A DNA stretch of 8,229 nt, from contig CAJOGB010000085.1 of the NCBI GenBank assembly GCA_905233835.1, positions 1-8,229 of the forward strand. The letters are read 5' to 3'. The notes beneath the pieces were generated by a model, which was not told the origin of the DNA, did not search any database, and worked only from the letters and a program-made list of their open reading frames with translations. Below are positions 1 to 6,365 of the stretch, piece after piece. The stretch is from an uncultured Lachnospiraceae bacterium. Lineage in GTDB: Bacteria; Bacillota; Clostridia; Lachnospirales; Lachnospiraceae. Made by a program: the position numbers and the translations under genes. Within the stretch, counting starts at the first letter, position 1; each line of letters begins with the position of its first letter.

Positions 1-1132
1 CCAGACGAAGAGAGGTACGGGTGGCATCCATGGCCACATTTCCGCCTCCGATAACAAGCACAGTCTTTCCGGAGAAGTCTTTTTTCTCTCCTTCTCCTAC
101 GGAACGAAGCATCTCAACAGCGGATACCACGCCTTTTCCGTCCTCGCCCTCAATACGAAGTTTCTTATCGTCATGGGCACCGATAGATACGTATACCGCA
201 TCATAGTTTTTCTTTAATTCCTCAATGGTAATATCTTTACCGATATTGGTATTAAGTTTTACTTCCACACCGGCATCCAAAATATACTGAATATCCTTAT
301 CCAAAATATCCTGTGGCAAACGATAATCCGGAATACCGTAGCGAAGCATACCGCCTAACTTTTTTCTTTGCTCATAGACACATACTTCATGTCCCATTAA
401 GCGAAGAAAATACGCAGATGATAAACCACCCGGGCCACCTCCGATAACGGCGATTTTCTTTCCGGTGGATTTTGCTTTTTTCTCTTGGGCAATCTCGCCT
501 GCATGATCTACGGCATATCGTTTGATACCGCAAATATTAATGGGGGCATCCACCATGGAGCGTCGACAATGATTCTCACAGGGATGCTCACATACATAAC
601 CGCAAACAGAGGGGAATGGATTGTCTCTTCGAATCAAACGAACCGCATCCTCACATCTTCCTTCTTTAGTCAACGCAATATAACCCGGAACATCCACATG
701 AGCAGGACAAATGGCCGCACATGGAATGGAATTATCCATGGTATATAAACAATAGGATTTTTCTACGTGACGTTCGTAGTCTTCACGGAAAAATTTTAAA
801 GAATTCAAGACCAGATTGGCTGCTTCATATCCGATGGCGCAATCCGCGGTATCACGAATAACGGTAGCCAACTCTTCGATTTCTTTTACGGAATTTTCGT
901 TTCCTTCTCCATCCAAAATCTCTTCAATCATATCACCAAGGCGAGCCAAGCCGATACGACACGGTGTACACTTTCCGCATGATTCCGCATGGCTCATACG
1001 AAGTGCATTTAAAGTAAGATCCACAGGACATACTCCCTTTGGCGTAGCCTGGACCTTTCTGGTTACATGGTCGGCGAACTGTTGATATGCCTGATGCAAC
1101 ATGCCCGGCGACTCAATTTGTAACTGTGCCAT
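1..1132 (-). CDS. NuoF-type 4Fe-4S / GltD-like FAD-NAD(P) oxidoreductase, 3' end missing
   Basis: This frame stays open from an ATG at 1132 to the left edge, giving 377 residues without a stop. Residues 51-61 (SCGKCTPCRIG), with Cys52, Cys55, Cys58 and a likely fourth ligand Cys98, match the 4Fe-4S domain at the C-terminus of NuoF/HydB subunits. Residues 128-201 form the cysteine-rich domain seen in GltD and dihydropyrimidine dehydrogenase (Cys138, 142, 177, 181, 185, 189). A GGGPGG FAD-binding motif follows at 231-236, then GGMLRYGIPDYRLP at 260-273 and the start of the NAD(P) site, VIGGGNVAMDATR, at 360-372. The NuoF FMN domain is absent. The protein is probably cytoplasmic and moves electrons between NAD(P)H, FAD and Fe-S clusters. 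Related fusions in Clostridia are found with hydrogenase or formate dehydrogenase subunits, but the partners here lie outside the window. AGAAGGGGG just before the ATG fixes the start. The domain call is secure; substrate and complex are unknown. Confidence 0.88.
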   Translation of the reverse strand, partial: MAQLQIESPGMLHQAYQQFADHVTRKVQATPKGVCPVDLTLNALRMSHAESCGKCTPCRIGLARLGDMIEEILDGEGNENSVKEIEELATVIRDTADCAIGYEAANLVLNSLKFFREDYERHVEKSYCLYTMDNSIPCAAICPAHVDVPGYIALTKEGRCEDAVRLIRRDNPFPSVCGYVCEHPCENHCRRSMVDAPINICGIKRYAVDHAGEIAQEKKAKSTGKKIAVIGGGPGGLSSAYFLRLMGHEVCVYEQRKKLGGMLRYGIPDYRLPQDILDKDIQYILDAGVEVKLNTNIGKDITIEELKKNYDAVYVSIGAHDDKKLRIEGEDGKGVVSAVEMLRSVGEGEKKDFSGKTVLVIGGGNVAMDATRTSLRL

Positions 1133-1145
1133 AAAAACCCCCTTC

Positions 1146-1170
1146 TGTCATTTTTTTATAAAAAATGACA
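1146..1170. promoter_or_regulatory. 25-bp palindrome over the -10 box of the flavoprotein gene
   Basis: The arms TGTCATTTTTT (1146-1156) and AAAAAATGACA (1160-1170) are perfectly complementary around a 3-nt centre. The palindrome fully contains the proposed -10 hexamer and ends next to the ribosome-binding site. TGTCA/TGACA ends are typical of a dimeric regulator's site, so this is a candidate operator. The inner part is only A/T runs, so the informative bases are the 5-bp ends. The regulator is unknown. Confidence 0.5.
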
Positions 1171-1182
1171 TATACTTTTCAA
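1155..1182 (-). promoter_or_regulatory. Probable promoter of the flavoprotein gene
   Basis: On the minus strand, TTGAAA (1182-1177) and TATAAA (1160-1155) are separated by 16 bp. Each hexamer matches the sigma-A consensus at five of six positions. Transcription would start near 1148, leaving a leader of about 16 nt that carries the AGAAGGGGG ribosome-binding site. The surrounding DNA is very A/T-rich, so other -10 choices are possible. Confidence 0.5.
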
Positions 1183-1224
1183 TACATTTTTTATTTTATC
1201 AAAGGTAAAATGCATATGCCACAG

Positions 1225-1242
1225 TTGTCTTTTTTTTAACAA
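1225..1242. promoter_or_regulatory. Weak Rex-like site
   Basis: The 18-bp stretch TTGTCTTTTTTTTAACAA resembles the clostridial Rex consensus TTGTTAA-N4-TTAACAA. The right half-site is perfect; the left half matches only TTGT. Rex senses NADH/NAD+, which would suit the downstream redox enzyme. The site lies about 80-90 bp upstream of the proposed start of transcription, which is far for direct repression, and an A/T-rich intergenic region gives such matches by chance. Confidence 0.2.
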
Positions 1243-1250
1243 ATTTTCTT

Positions 1251-1293
1251 ATAAAAAAGCCTCAAAAGTACTCATTATAAGTACCTTTGAGGC
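1251..1293 (-). terminator. Rho-independent terminator of pta
   Basis: The hairpin at 1259-1293 pairs GCCTCAAA with TTTGAGGC and continues inward with GTACT/AGTAC after one G-U or A-C position, leaving a small A/T loop. On the minus strand it is followed by TTTTTTAT (1258-1251). It begins 24 nt after the pta stop codon, so it most likely ends the pta transcript before the flavoprotein gene. On the plus strand the hairpin has no U-run. Confidence 0.88.
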
Positions 1294-1316
1294 AAAATTC
1301 ACATGGTTTTTACGGA

Positions 1317-2288
1317 TTAGTCATTGTTGCAAGCAAGTGCTGCAGTAATGATAGCCATAGAATAAACTTCGATAGCGTTGCATCCACGGGAAAGATCGTT
1401 TACGGAGGCATTTAATCCAAGAAGGATCGGTCCGTAAGCTTCGAAGTTACCGAGACGCTGAGCGATCTTATAACCGATGTTTCCTGCGTTGATATCCGGG
1501 AAAATAAAGGTATTTGCATGACCTGCTACTTCAGATCCTGGGCACTTAGTCTTAGCTACACGAGGAGATACGGCAGCATCGAACTGAACTTCTCCTTCGA
1601 TCGGAAGATTCGGGAACTTTTCCCTTGCCTTTGCCGCTGCGTTTCTCATCTTATCTACATCTTCGCCCTTTCCTGAGCCAAAAGTTGAATAGCTTAAGAA
1701 TGCTACCTTCGGATCTACACCGAAGATCTTAGCACACTCTGCTGTCTCACCTGCGATTTCAACAAGTTCATCTTCGGTAGGCTTAATGTTGATTGCACAG
1801 TCAGCCATAGCAAGTACTTCGTTCTCACCGGTAGCGGAAGGACGAACCAAGATAAAGCATGAAGAAACTACGGAGTTACCCGGCTTTGTCTTAATAAGCT
1901 GTAATGCAGGACGAACAGTATCTGCGGTAGAATAAGTAGCTCCACCTAAAAGGGCATCTGCAACACCCATCTTTACAAGCATGGTACCGAAGTTTGCTTC
2001 CTCAGGAGTAACACCCTTAGACTTACGAAGTTCACAGAACAACTCAACCATCTCATCAAAACGATCATAGTTTTCAGGATCGATAATGGTTGCTCCGTTA
2101 ATGTTATACCCTGCATCTTCTGCAGCGTTTTTAATCTCTTCCGGATTTCCGAGTAAGATCGGCTTTAAGAAGTTAGAAGCCAAAAGTCTTGAAGAAGCCT
2201 CTAAAATACGTGAATCAGAACCTTCTGTAAAAACGATAGTTTTCGGACTTTTTTTCAAAGTCGCAATCATGTCACCAAATCCAAACAT
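1317..2288 (-). CDS. pta: Phosphate acetyltransferase
   Basis: Pta interconverts acetyl-CoA plus phosphate with acetyl phosphate plus CoA, the step before acetate kinase in acetate-forming fermentation. The 323-residue product matches the short single-domain Pta family in length. Family signatures are TEGSDSRILEAS near residue 21, a GVADALLGGATYSTADT block near 108, FIFPDINAGNIGYKIAQRLG near 262 and VNDLSRGC at 296-303. Ser300 and Arg301 align with the active-site Ser309/Arg310 of the Methanosarcina thermophila enzyme. The position of that enzyme's Asp316 is Glu307 here. GAGGG seven bases before the ATG supports the start. The gene has its own terminator, and ackA, often adjacent in other genomes, does not follow. 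Its upstream region carries operator-like repeats. Confidence 0.96.
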   Translation of the reverse strand: MFGFGDMIATLKKSPKTIVFTEGSDSRILEASSRLLASNFLKPILLGNPEEIKNAAEDAGYNINGATIIDPENYDRFDEMVELFCELRKSKGVTPEEANFGTMLVKMGVADALLGGATYSTADTVRPALQLIKTKPGNSVVSSCFILVRPSATGENEVLAMADCAINIKPTEDELVEIAGETAECAKIFGVDPKVAFLSYSTFGSGKGEDVDKMRNAAAKAREKFPNLPIEGEVQFDAAVSPRVAKTKCPGSEVAGHANTFIFPDINAGNIGYKIAQRLGNFEAYGPILLGLNASVNDLSRGCNAIEVYSMAIITAALACNND

Positions 2289-2333
2289 GGTAATACCCTC
2301 ATCTTTCTTTATAATAATCTATATTACTTTCCG

Positions 2334-2348
2334 CGATAACGTTTATCG
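2334..2348. repeat. Short palindrome in the pta leader
   Basis: CGATAA and TTATCG form perfect 6-bp arms around a CGT centre, between the proposed pta promoter and its ribosome-binding site. It could be an operator or a small hairpin in the leader RNA about 20-35 nt from the proposed start of transcription. It has no U-run, so it is not a terminator. Confidence 0.35.
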
Positions 2349-2350
2349 TC

Positions 2351-2389
2351 ACACGTGGAAAAAATGACCTACTACATAATAACACGTGG
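2351..2389. promoter_or_regulatory. Paired ACACGTGG sites upstream of pta
   Basis: ACACGTGG occurs at 2351-2358 and 2382-2389, in the same orientation and 31 bp apart, which is close to three helical turns. Each contains the palindrome CACGTG. One copy lies in the spacer of the proposed pta promoter and the other just after its predicted start of transcription. This spacing suits a protein that binds both sites on one face of the DNA, but the regulator is unknown. Confidence 0.4.
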
Positions 2390-2403
2390 CAAATATTTTT
2401 CAA
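2376..2403 (-). promoter_or_regulatory. Probable pta promoter
   Basis: On the minus strand, TTGAAA (2403-2398) and TATTAT (2381-2376) are separated by 16 bp. The promoter begins just after the stop codon of the upstream capA gene, which suggests pta is transcribed independently. The predicted leader is about 80 nt. No terminator separates capA from pta, so readthrough is possible. Confidence 0.45.
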
Positions 2404-2410
2404 GCACTAA

Positions 2411-3534
2411 TTAAGGTACATTATTTGCATCGGAAAGGGTTCCGTCCTCTGCCACATTCACCGTGGAAGACAAACCGTTAACATAGTTTAAAATACCGGC
2501 AGCCTTTTCCCCTTCTGCCAGGTAAGTCTTTGCAGAGGATGCATAAGCCGGAAGCAAAGAAACCGTCACATCCCCCGCCTCGTTAAAGACAAATTTTACT
2601 GCCATGGTAGAGTTTATGTTTTCATTAAAAATAAAGTTTCCGAGGCTGTAAAAAATAGGCTTTCCGTTATAGTATTCCATGCCCTGTAATACATGGGGAT
2701 GAGATCCGATGACAGCATCCGCTCCCGCATCGATGTAAGCATGTCCGTTAGCCACCTGATAGTCCGTTAATTCCGTGGTATGCTCCACTCCCCAGTGAAC
2801 ACAAACAAATAAATAATCTACCTGGGTCTTTGCCGCAGTGATTGCATTACAAAGTGCCGTGGTATCATAGCAAGTAAACACTCCCGGTTGAGAATTGTCC
2901 ACATTCCAAGAGCCCACCGGGATTACGCGACTGGCAGCCAAAAATCCGTATTTCTTTCCATTTACTTCCTTTACAATAAGTTTGGATGCATCCTCCCTAG
3001 AAGTTCCCGCACCGGTATATTCGATTCCCGCATCGGACAATGTGGTAAAGGTATCGGAAAGCGCATCCTTTCCGAAATCCAACACATGGTTATTGGCAAG
3101 ACCTGCCACGTCCACACCCATTTCATTTAATAATGATACGTAGGATGGATTTACCCGAAAAGTAAACTGCTTATCCGGCGCCTGCTCTCCCCGTTCGGAA
3201 AAGCAAAACTCATTGTTGATTTCCAATACGTCAGCCGAAGAAAGCTCCTGTAACATCTCTTCGGAAACAACTCCGGTAGCACCGGAAGCATTGTAGTTTC
3301 TTTGAACATATTCGGACAGTTCCACATCTCCGGTAATCACTATGGTTGTATCCTTTTTTACCTCTTCCGGTTCAACTTCTTCTCTTCTTCCAAAACAACG
3401 TCTGCTACCGGTTCCTCATCCTTTAATGCATCAGCGATTTTTTCATCTGCGTGAAAATAAATCCCTGCCGCCAAAAGAACGGAAACGATGATAATCACCC
3501 AACATAAAATGAGTGCTTTTTTCTTTTTCTTCAT
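2411..3534 (-). pseudogene. CapA-family protein, frameshifted near the N-terminus
   Basis: The gene starts at ATG 3534, eight bases after AGGAG. Its first 58 codons encode a lysine-rich N-terminus (MKKKKK), one hydrophobic segment at residues 7-26 and an acidic linker, then stop at TAA 3360-3358. The body continues in another frame with no stop until 2411. It shows the CapA (PGA_cap) metallophosphatase-like signatures: ITGDVELSEY at the start, then counting from codon 3340 NNEFCF (42-47), ANNHVLDFG (82-90), VHWGVEHT (181-188), GSHPHVLQG (212-220) and YSLGNFIFN (231-239). One extra base in the purine tract at 3376-3390 would join the frames as an EEEEVEPEEV linker. The intact product would be an anchored extracytoplasmic protein of about 375 residues; family members act in poly-gamma-glutamate capsule or envelope functions, but this role is not established here. 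A GTG at 3340 could start the body alone, without the anchor. A real mutation and a sequence error are both possible. Confidence 0.8.
3361..3415 (-). other. Frameshift window in the capA-like gene
   Basis: Both the anchor frame and the catalytic-body frame are open here. The body frame is closed by TGA at 3418-3416 and the anchor frame by TAA at 3360-3358, so the break lies between. The tract GAAGAAGAGAAGAAG on the minus strand (3390-3376) is the likely site. Adding one G gives GAG GAA GAA GTT and restores a single long frame. No X-XXY-YYZ slippery heptamer is present in the needed phase. Confidence 0.75.
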
Positions 3535-3603
3535 GAGCTTCTCCTAATGAATAAATAGTTTAAACTTATAGTGTTTCATTCCTTTTTCGTATACCTTATT
3601 CCA

Positions 3604-3633
3604 TTGAAGATACGTCCTTTTCTATGATATACT
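3604..3633 (+). promoter_or_regulatory. Promoter of the ECF S-component gene
   Basis: TTGAAG (3604-3609) and TATACT (3628-3633) are 18 bp apart, and a TG one base before the -10 box makes it an extended -10 promoter. Transcription should start near 3640, leaving a leader of about 35 nt. That is too short for a vitamin riboswitch, and none is seen. Confidence 0.7.
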
Positions 3634-3674
3634 TTAAAACGATTAAAATACAACAAGAAAAGAGATGACTTATC

Positions 3675-4235
3675 ATGAAAAACACCAAAAAATTGATCTT
3701 TTCCGCACTCCTTAGTGCACTGACCTTTGTCGCTACCTACGTAATCAAACTTCCGACTCCCACCTTCGGATACATTCATCCGGGAGACGCCATTGTACTT
3801 CTTAGCGGCATACTCCTTGGACCTCTTTACGGAAGTCTGGCAGCGGGATTTGGTTCCATGCTTGCCGATTTATTGGGAGGCTATCTTACCTATGCACCGG
3901 CCACCTTTGTCATAAAGGCACTAACCGCCCTTATTGCAGCCTTTCTTTACGAAGAGTTTCAAAAGTTTTGGAAAGAAGAAAAGAAAAACGCGTCTTTCCT
4001 TATTTCCGGAACCGTAGGAGAACTGTTTATGGTCTTAGGCTATTTCCTTTATGAAATCTTTTTACTTGGCATACTAAGCGGCGGTCTAAACTCCGCATCA
4101 GTATCCGCAGGAATTGTAGCCGCCGCTCCTGGTATCGTATTTAATATCGTACAGGGCTTTTTCGGCGTTGTTTTGGGTGCCGTTTTACGCCCCATCCTCA
4201 CATCGATTTTAAACAAAACCCTTTATTCAAACTGA
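3675..4235 (+). CDS. ECF transporter S component (substrate-binding membrane subunit)
   Basis: The 186-residue product is a small hydrophobic membrane protein with about six membrane segments (roughly 8-24, 36-50, 52-68, 76-92, 107-134 and 145-172). The block HPGDAIVLLSGILLGPLYGSL (35-55), followed by LADLLGGYLTYAPATFVIKAL (63-83), is typical of the S-component family that includes riboflavin-type subunits (ECF-ribofla_trS). Such proteins capture a vitamin or cofactor precursor and work with a shared EcfA-EcfA'-EcfT energising module, which is not in this window. The substrate cannot be read from the sequence: no riboswitch or vitamin-pathway gene adjoins it. It is the only plus-strand gene here, with its own promoter, and its last 13 bp overlap the convergent DUF4250 gene. 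The ribosome-binding site is weak (AAAGAGATG). Confidence 0.87.
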   Translation: MKNTKKLIFSALLSALTFVATYVIKLPTPTFGYIHPGDAIVLLSGILLGPLYGSLAAGFGSMLADLLGGYLTYAPATFVIKALTALIAAFLYEEFQKFWKEEKKNASFLISGTVGELFMVLGYFLYEIFLLGILSGGLNSASVSAGIVAAAPGIVFNIVQGFFGVVLGAVLRPILTSILNKTLYSN

Positions 4236-4405
4236 TTTGAAGAAGGATTATAAATGTAGTTGATGGGGGCAAGTTTGGAAATCACCCAAGCTTCCTCCAC
4301 ATCTTCTGCTTTGCAAAAATCATACAGACTATCGTAATAATCCCTAAGTCTCGCATTTACCACAGATAAAAGCATCACAGGATCATTCGGTAATTTTTCA
4401 TTCAT
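4223..4405 (-). CDS. DUF4250 family small protein
   Basis: This 60-residue protein has the N-terminal LPNDPVMLLSVVNARLRDYY pattern (residues 5-24), then an acidic helical stretch and an ending IYNPSSNQFE. These match the DUF4250 family of Clostridia in sequence and length; its function is unknown. It has no signal peptide or membrane segment and is probably cytoplasmic. The ATG lies 2 nt after the purD stop, with GAGG from the end of purD as a ribosome-binding site, so it is probably the last gene of the pur operon and translationally coupled to purD. Its 3' end overlaps the convergent S-component gene by 13 bp. Confidence 0.85.
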   Translation of the reverse strand: MNEKLPNDPVMLLSVVNARLRDYYDSLYDFCKAEDVEEAWVISKLAPINYIYNPSSNQFE

Positions 4406-4407
4406 CT

Positions 4408-5697
4408 TTAAGCCTCGTCTATTGCCTTTCCAATATCGTTTCGCTTATATTTATTCTTAAAATCAATCCATTCCGTTGCCTTGTACGCTTCTGCTCTGGC
4501 TGATTTTAAATCACTGCCCTTTGCGGTAATACCAAGAACTCGTCCACCGTTTGTAACGATTTCTCCGTTTTCACCAAAAGCGGTTCCCGCATGGAAGCAA
4601 AAATAGTTTTCATTATCAAACTTTTCAAATCCGGTAATGGGAAATCCCTTTTCATAAGAAACCGGATAACCTTCGGAAGCCAATACCACGCAAACCGCAG
4701 CATTATCCTCAAACTCTAAGGTGAGCTGATCTAACGTTCCATCCACGCATGCTTCCATCACATCCAAAATATCGTTTTTCATTCGCGGAAGAACCACCTG
4801 TGCCTCCGGATCACCGAATCTGGCATTGTACTCTAACACCTTCGGTCCTTCTTCTGTTAGCATAAGTCCAAAGAAGATCACTCCCTTAAACTCTCTGCCT
4901 TCGGATTTCATGGCATCCACGGTTTTCTGATAGATGTTTGCCTTACAGAATTCGTCCACTTCTTTGGTATAGAATGGTGAAGGAGAAAAGGTTCCCATAC
5001 CACCGGTATTTAATCCCGTATCTCCGTCTTTGGCACGCTTATGATCCTGTGCGGAAGACATAATCTGAATGGTATTTCCGTCCACAAAAGATAAAACGGA
5101 AACTTCACGACCGGTCATAAACTCTTCCACCACCATATGATTTCCGGCAGATCCGAATTTCTTATCCAGCATGATTTCTTTCACACCGGCCTTTGCTTCT
5201 TCTAAGGTATTGCAGATTAACACACCTTTTCCGAGAGCAAGTCCGTCAGCCTTTAATACGATGGGCATCTTGGCCGTTTCCAAATATGCAAGTGCTTTAC
5301 TTGCATCATCAAAAGTCTCATATCCCGCCGTAGGGATGTTGTATTTCTTCATCAAATCCTTGGAGAAGGCTTTACTTCCTTCCAGAATCGCAGCATTCTT
5401 TCTCGGACCGAACACCTTAAGTCCCGCTTTTTCGAATTCATCTACGATACCGCCAACCAAAGGATCATCCATTCCGATTACCGTAAAGTCAACCTTTGTA
5501 TCCTTGGCAAAAGAAACAAGTTTCTCAAACTCCATGGCACCGATTTTTTCACAGGAAATCTTTTTCCCTTCCACATTCATGGATGCAATTCCCGCATTTC
5601 CCGGGCAACAAACAATTTCCGTTACTCTTTTGCTTTTTGCCAAAGCCTGACAAATCGCATGTTCTCTACCGCCACTTCCTACGACTAAAACTCTCAT
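4408..5697 (-). CDS. purD: Phosphoribosylamine-glycine ligase (GAR synthetase)
   Basis: PurD joins 5-phosphoribosylamine and glycine using ATP, the second step of de novo purine synthesis. The 429-residue product is full length. The N-terminal domain has VVGSGGREHA (5-14) and PGNAGIA (32-38). The ATP-grasp region has LEGSKAFSKDLM (105-116), IVLKADGLALGKGV (146-159), QDHKRAKDGDTGLNTGGMG (217-235) and the metal-binding YNARFGDPEAQ (290-300). The C-terminal domain has SEGYPVSYEKGFPI (341-354). The usual VGPE-type turn near residue 74 reads IGMDDPLVGG; it is close to the family pattern and I do not regard it as inactivating. AGGAG before the ATG supports the start. purN lies 24 nt upstream and DUF4250 2 nt downstream; purH, often between purN and purD elsewhere, is absent here. 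Confidence 0.97.
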   Translation of the reverse strand: MRVLVVGSGGREHAICQALAKSKRVTEIVCCPGNAGIASMNVEGKKISCEKIGAMEFEKLVSFAKDTKVDFTVIGMDDPLVGGIVDEFEKAGLKVFGPRKNAAILEGSKAFSKDLMKKYNIPTAGYETFDDASKALAYLETAKMPIVLKADGLALGKGVLICNTLEEAKAGVKEIMLDKKFGSAGNHMVVEEFMTGREVSVLSFVDGNTIQIMSSAQDHKRAKDGDTGLNTGGMGTFSPSPFYTKEVDEFCKANIYQKTVDAMKSEGREFKGVIFFGLMLTEEGPKVLEYNARFGDPEAQVVLPRMKNDILDVMEACVDGTLDQLTLEFEDNAAVCVVLASEGYPVSYEKGFPITGFEKFDNENYFCFHAGTAFGENGEIVTNGGRVLGITAKGSDLKSARAEAYKATEWIDFKNKYKRNDIGKAIDEA

Positions 5698-5721
5698 GAT
5701 ATCTCCTCTTTTTAAAACCGA

Positions 5722-6345
5722 CTAAATCCGTTTTACTTTTCCGTCAACAACTTCTACCTTCTGATGTGCAATCAAATCAATGGCCTGAGGCAAAAGTACC
5801 CATTCCGCTTCTTCCATGATGCGACGCTGCAACACTTCCGGTGTGTCATCATCTTTTACTTCCACGGCCTTTTGCAAAATAATGGGACCCGTATCCGTTC
5901 CTTCATCCACAAAATGTACGGTGGCACCACTTACCTTTACGCCTCGGGCAAGGGCACCCTCATGCACCTTTAAACCATAATACCCGGTTCCGCAAAAGGA
6001 CGGAATCAAAGACGGATGAATGTTTATGATTCGATTTCGATACTTACGAATCATCTCTTCCGGAATCACTACCAAAAATCCGGCCAATACCACCAAATCC
6101 ACATTGGCATCATCAACCGCTTTAATTAACATCTGATTGTACGCCGCTCTATCCGGAATCTCTTTTCTGGATACGCAAACCGCCGGTATACCGGCATTTT
6201 TTGCACGGGTTAATGCATAAGCATCCGCATTGTTTGAAATCACAACACCGATCTCCGTGTCCGTAATCTTACCACTTGAAATGGCATCGATAATCGCTTG
6301 AAGATTGGTTCCGCCTCCCGAAACCATCACTGCAATTCGAAACAT
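5722..6345 (-). CDS. purN: Phosphoribosylglycinamide formyltransferase (GAR transformylase)
   Basis: PurN transfers a formyl group from 10-formyltetrahydrofolate to GAR, the third step of purine synthesis. The 207-residue product has normal PurN length. The phosphate-binding loop SGGGTNLQAI is at 9-18. The catalytic Asn and His are in INIHPSLIPSF (Asn108, His110), and the catalytic Asp is in DEGTDTGPI (Asp151). These align with Asn106, His108 and Asp144 of the E. coli enzyme. AAGGGAAGAG before the ATG is the ribosome-binding site. The gene follows purM by 20 nt and precedes purD by 24 nt, with no promoter or terminator between, so the three are almost certainly co-transcribed. Confidence 0.97.
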   Translation of the reverse strand: MFRIAVMVSGGGTNLQAIIDAISSGKITDTEIGVVISNNADAYALTRAKNAGIPAVCVSRKEIPDRAAYNQMLIKAVDDANVDLVVLAGFLVVIPEEMIRKYRNRIINIHPSLIPSFCGTGYYGLKVHEGALARGVKVSGATVHFVDEGTDTGPIILQKAVEVKDDDTPEVLQRRIMEEAEWVLLPQAIDLIAHQKVEVVDGKVKRI

Positions 6346-6365
6346 TTCTCTTCCCTTTCCGTTTC

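Noticed and set aside
485..1085. Plus-strand open frames of 87 and 89 codons in the left region
   Set aside because: They are antisense to the iron-sulfur flavoprotein, whose minus-strand frame is open throughout with conserved cysteine motifs.
1193..1219. ATTTTA-N7-TAAAAT and GCATATGC upstream of the flavoprotein promoter, as activator sites
   Set aside because: Such A/T inverted repeats are expected by chance in this intergenic DNA, and nothing links them to a known regulator.
3361..3415. Programmed -1 ribosomal frameshifting in the capA-like gene
   Set aside because: The shift needed is -1, but no slippery heptamer in the right phase is present in the overlap. The A-run in GTAAAAAAG comes after the upstream stop codon.
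3557..3566. AGTTTAAACT palindrome upstream of the capA-like gene
   Set aside because: Only 10 bp and A/T-rich, with no promoter I could place beside it.
3576..3779. A 67-codon minus-strand frame spanning the divergent promoter region and the S-component start
   Set aside because: It overlaps a good plus-strand promoter and the start of a well-supported gene, and its composition is not protein-like.
4226..4241. TTCAAA-CTGA-TTTGAA as a terminator for the pur operon or the S-component gene
   Set aside because: The 6-bp stem is mostly A/T, lies inside the coding overlap and lacks a clear T-run on either strand.
5171..5650. A 159-codon open frame on the plus strand inside purD
   Set aside because: It lies wholly antisense to a full-length, motif-complete purD, shows no recognisable domain, and is a by-product of that gene's codon pattern.
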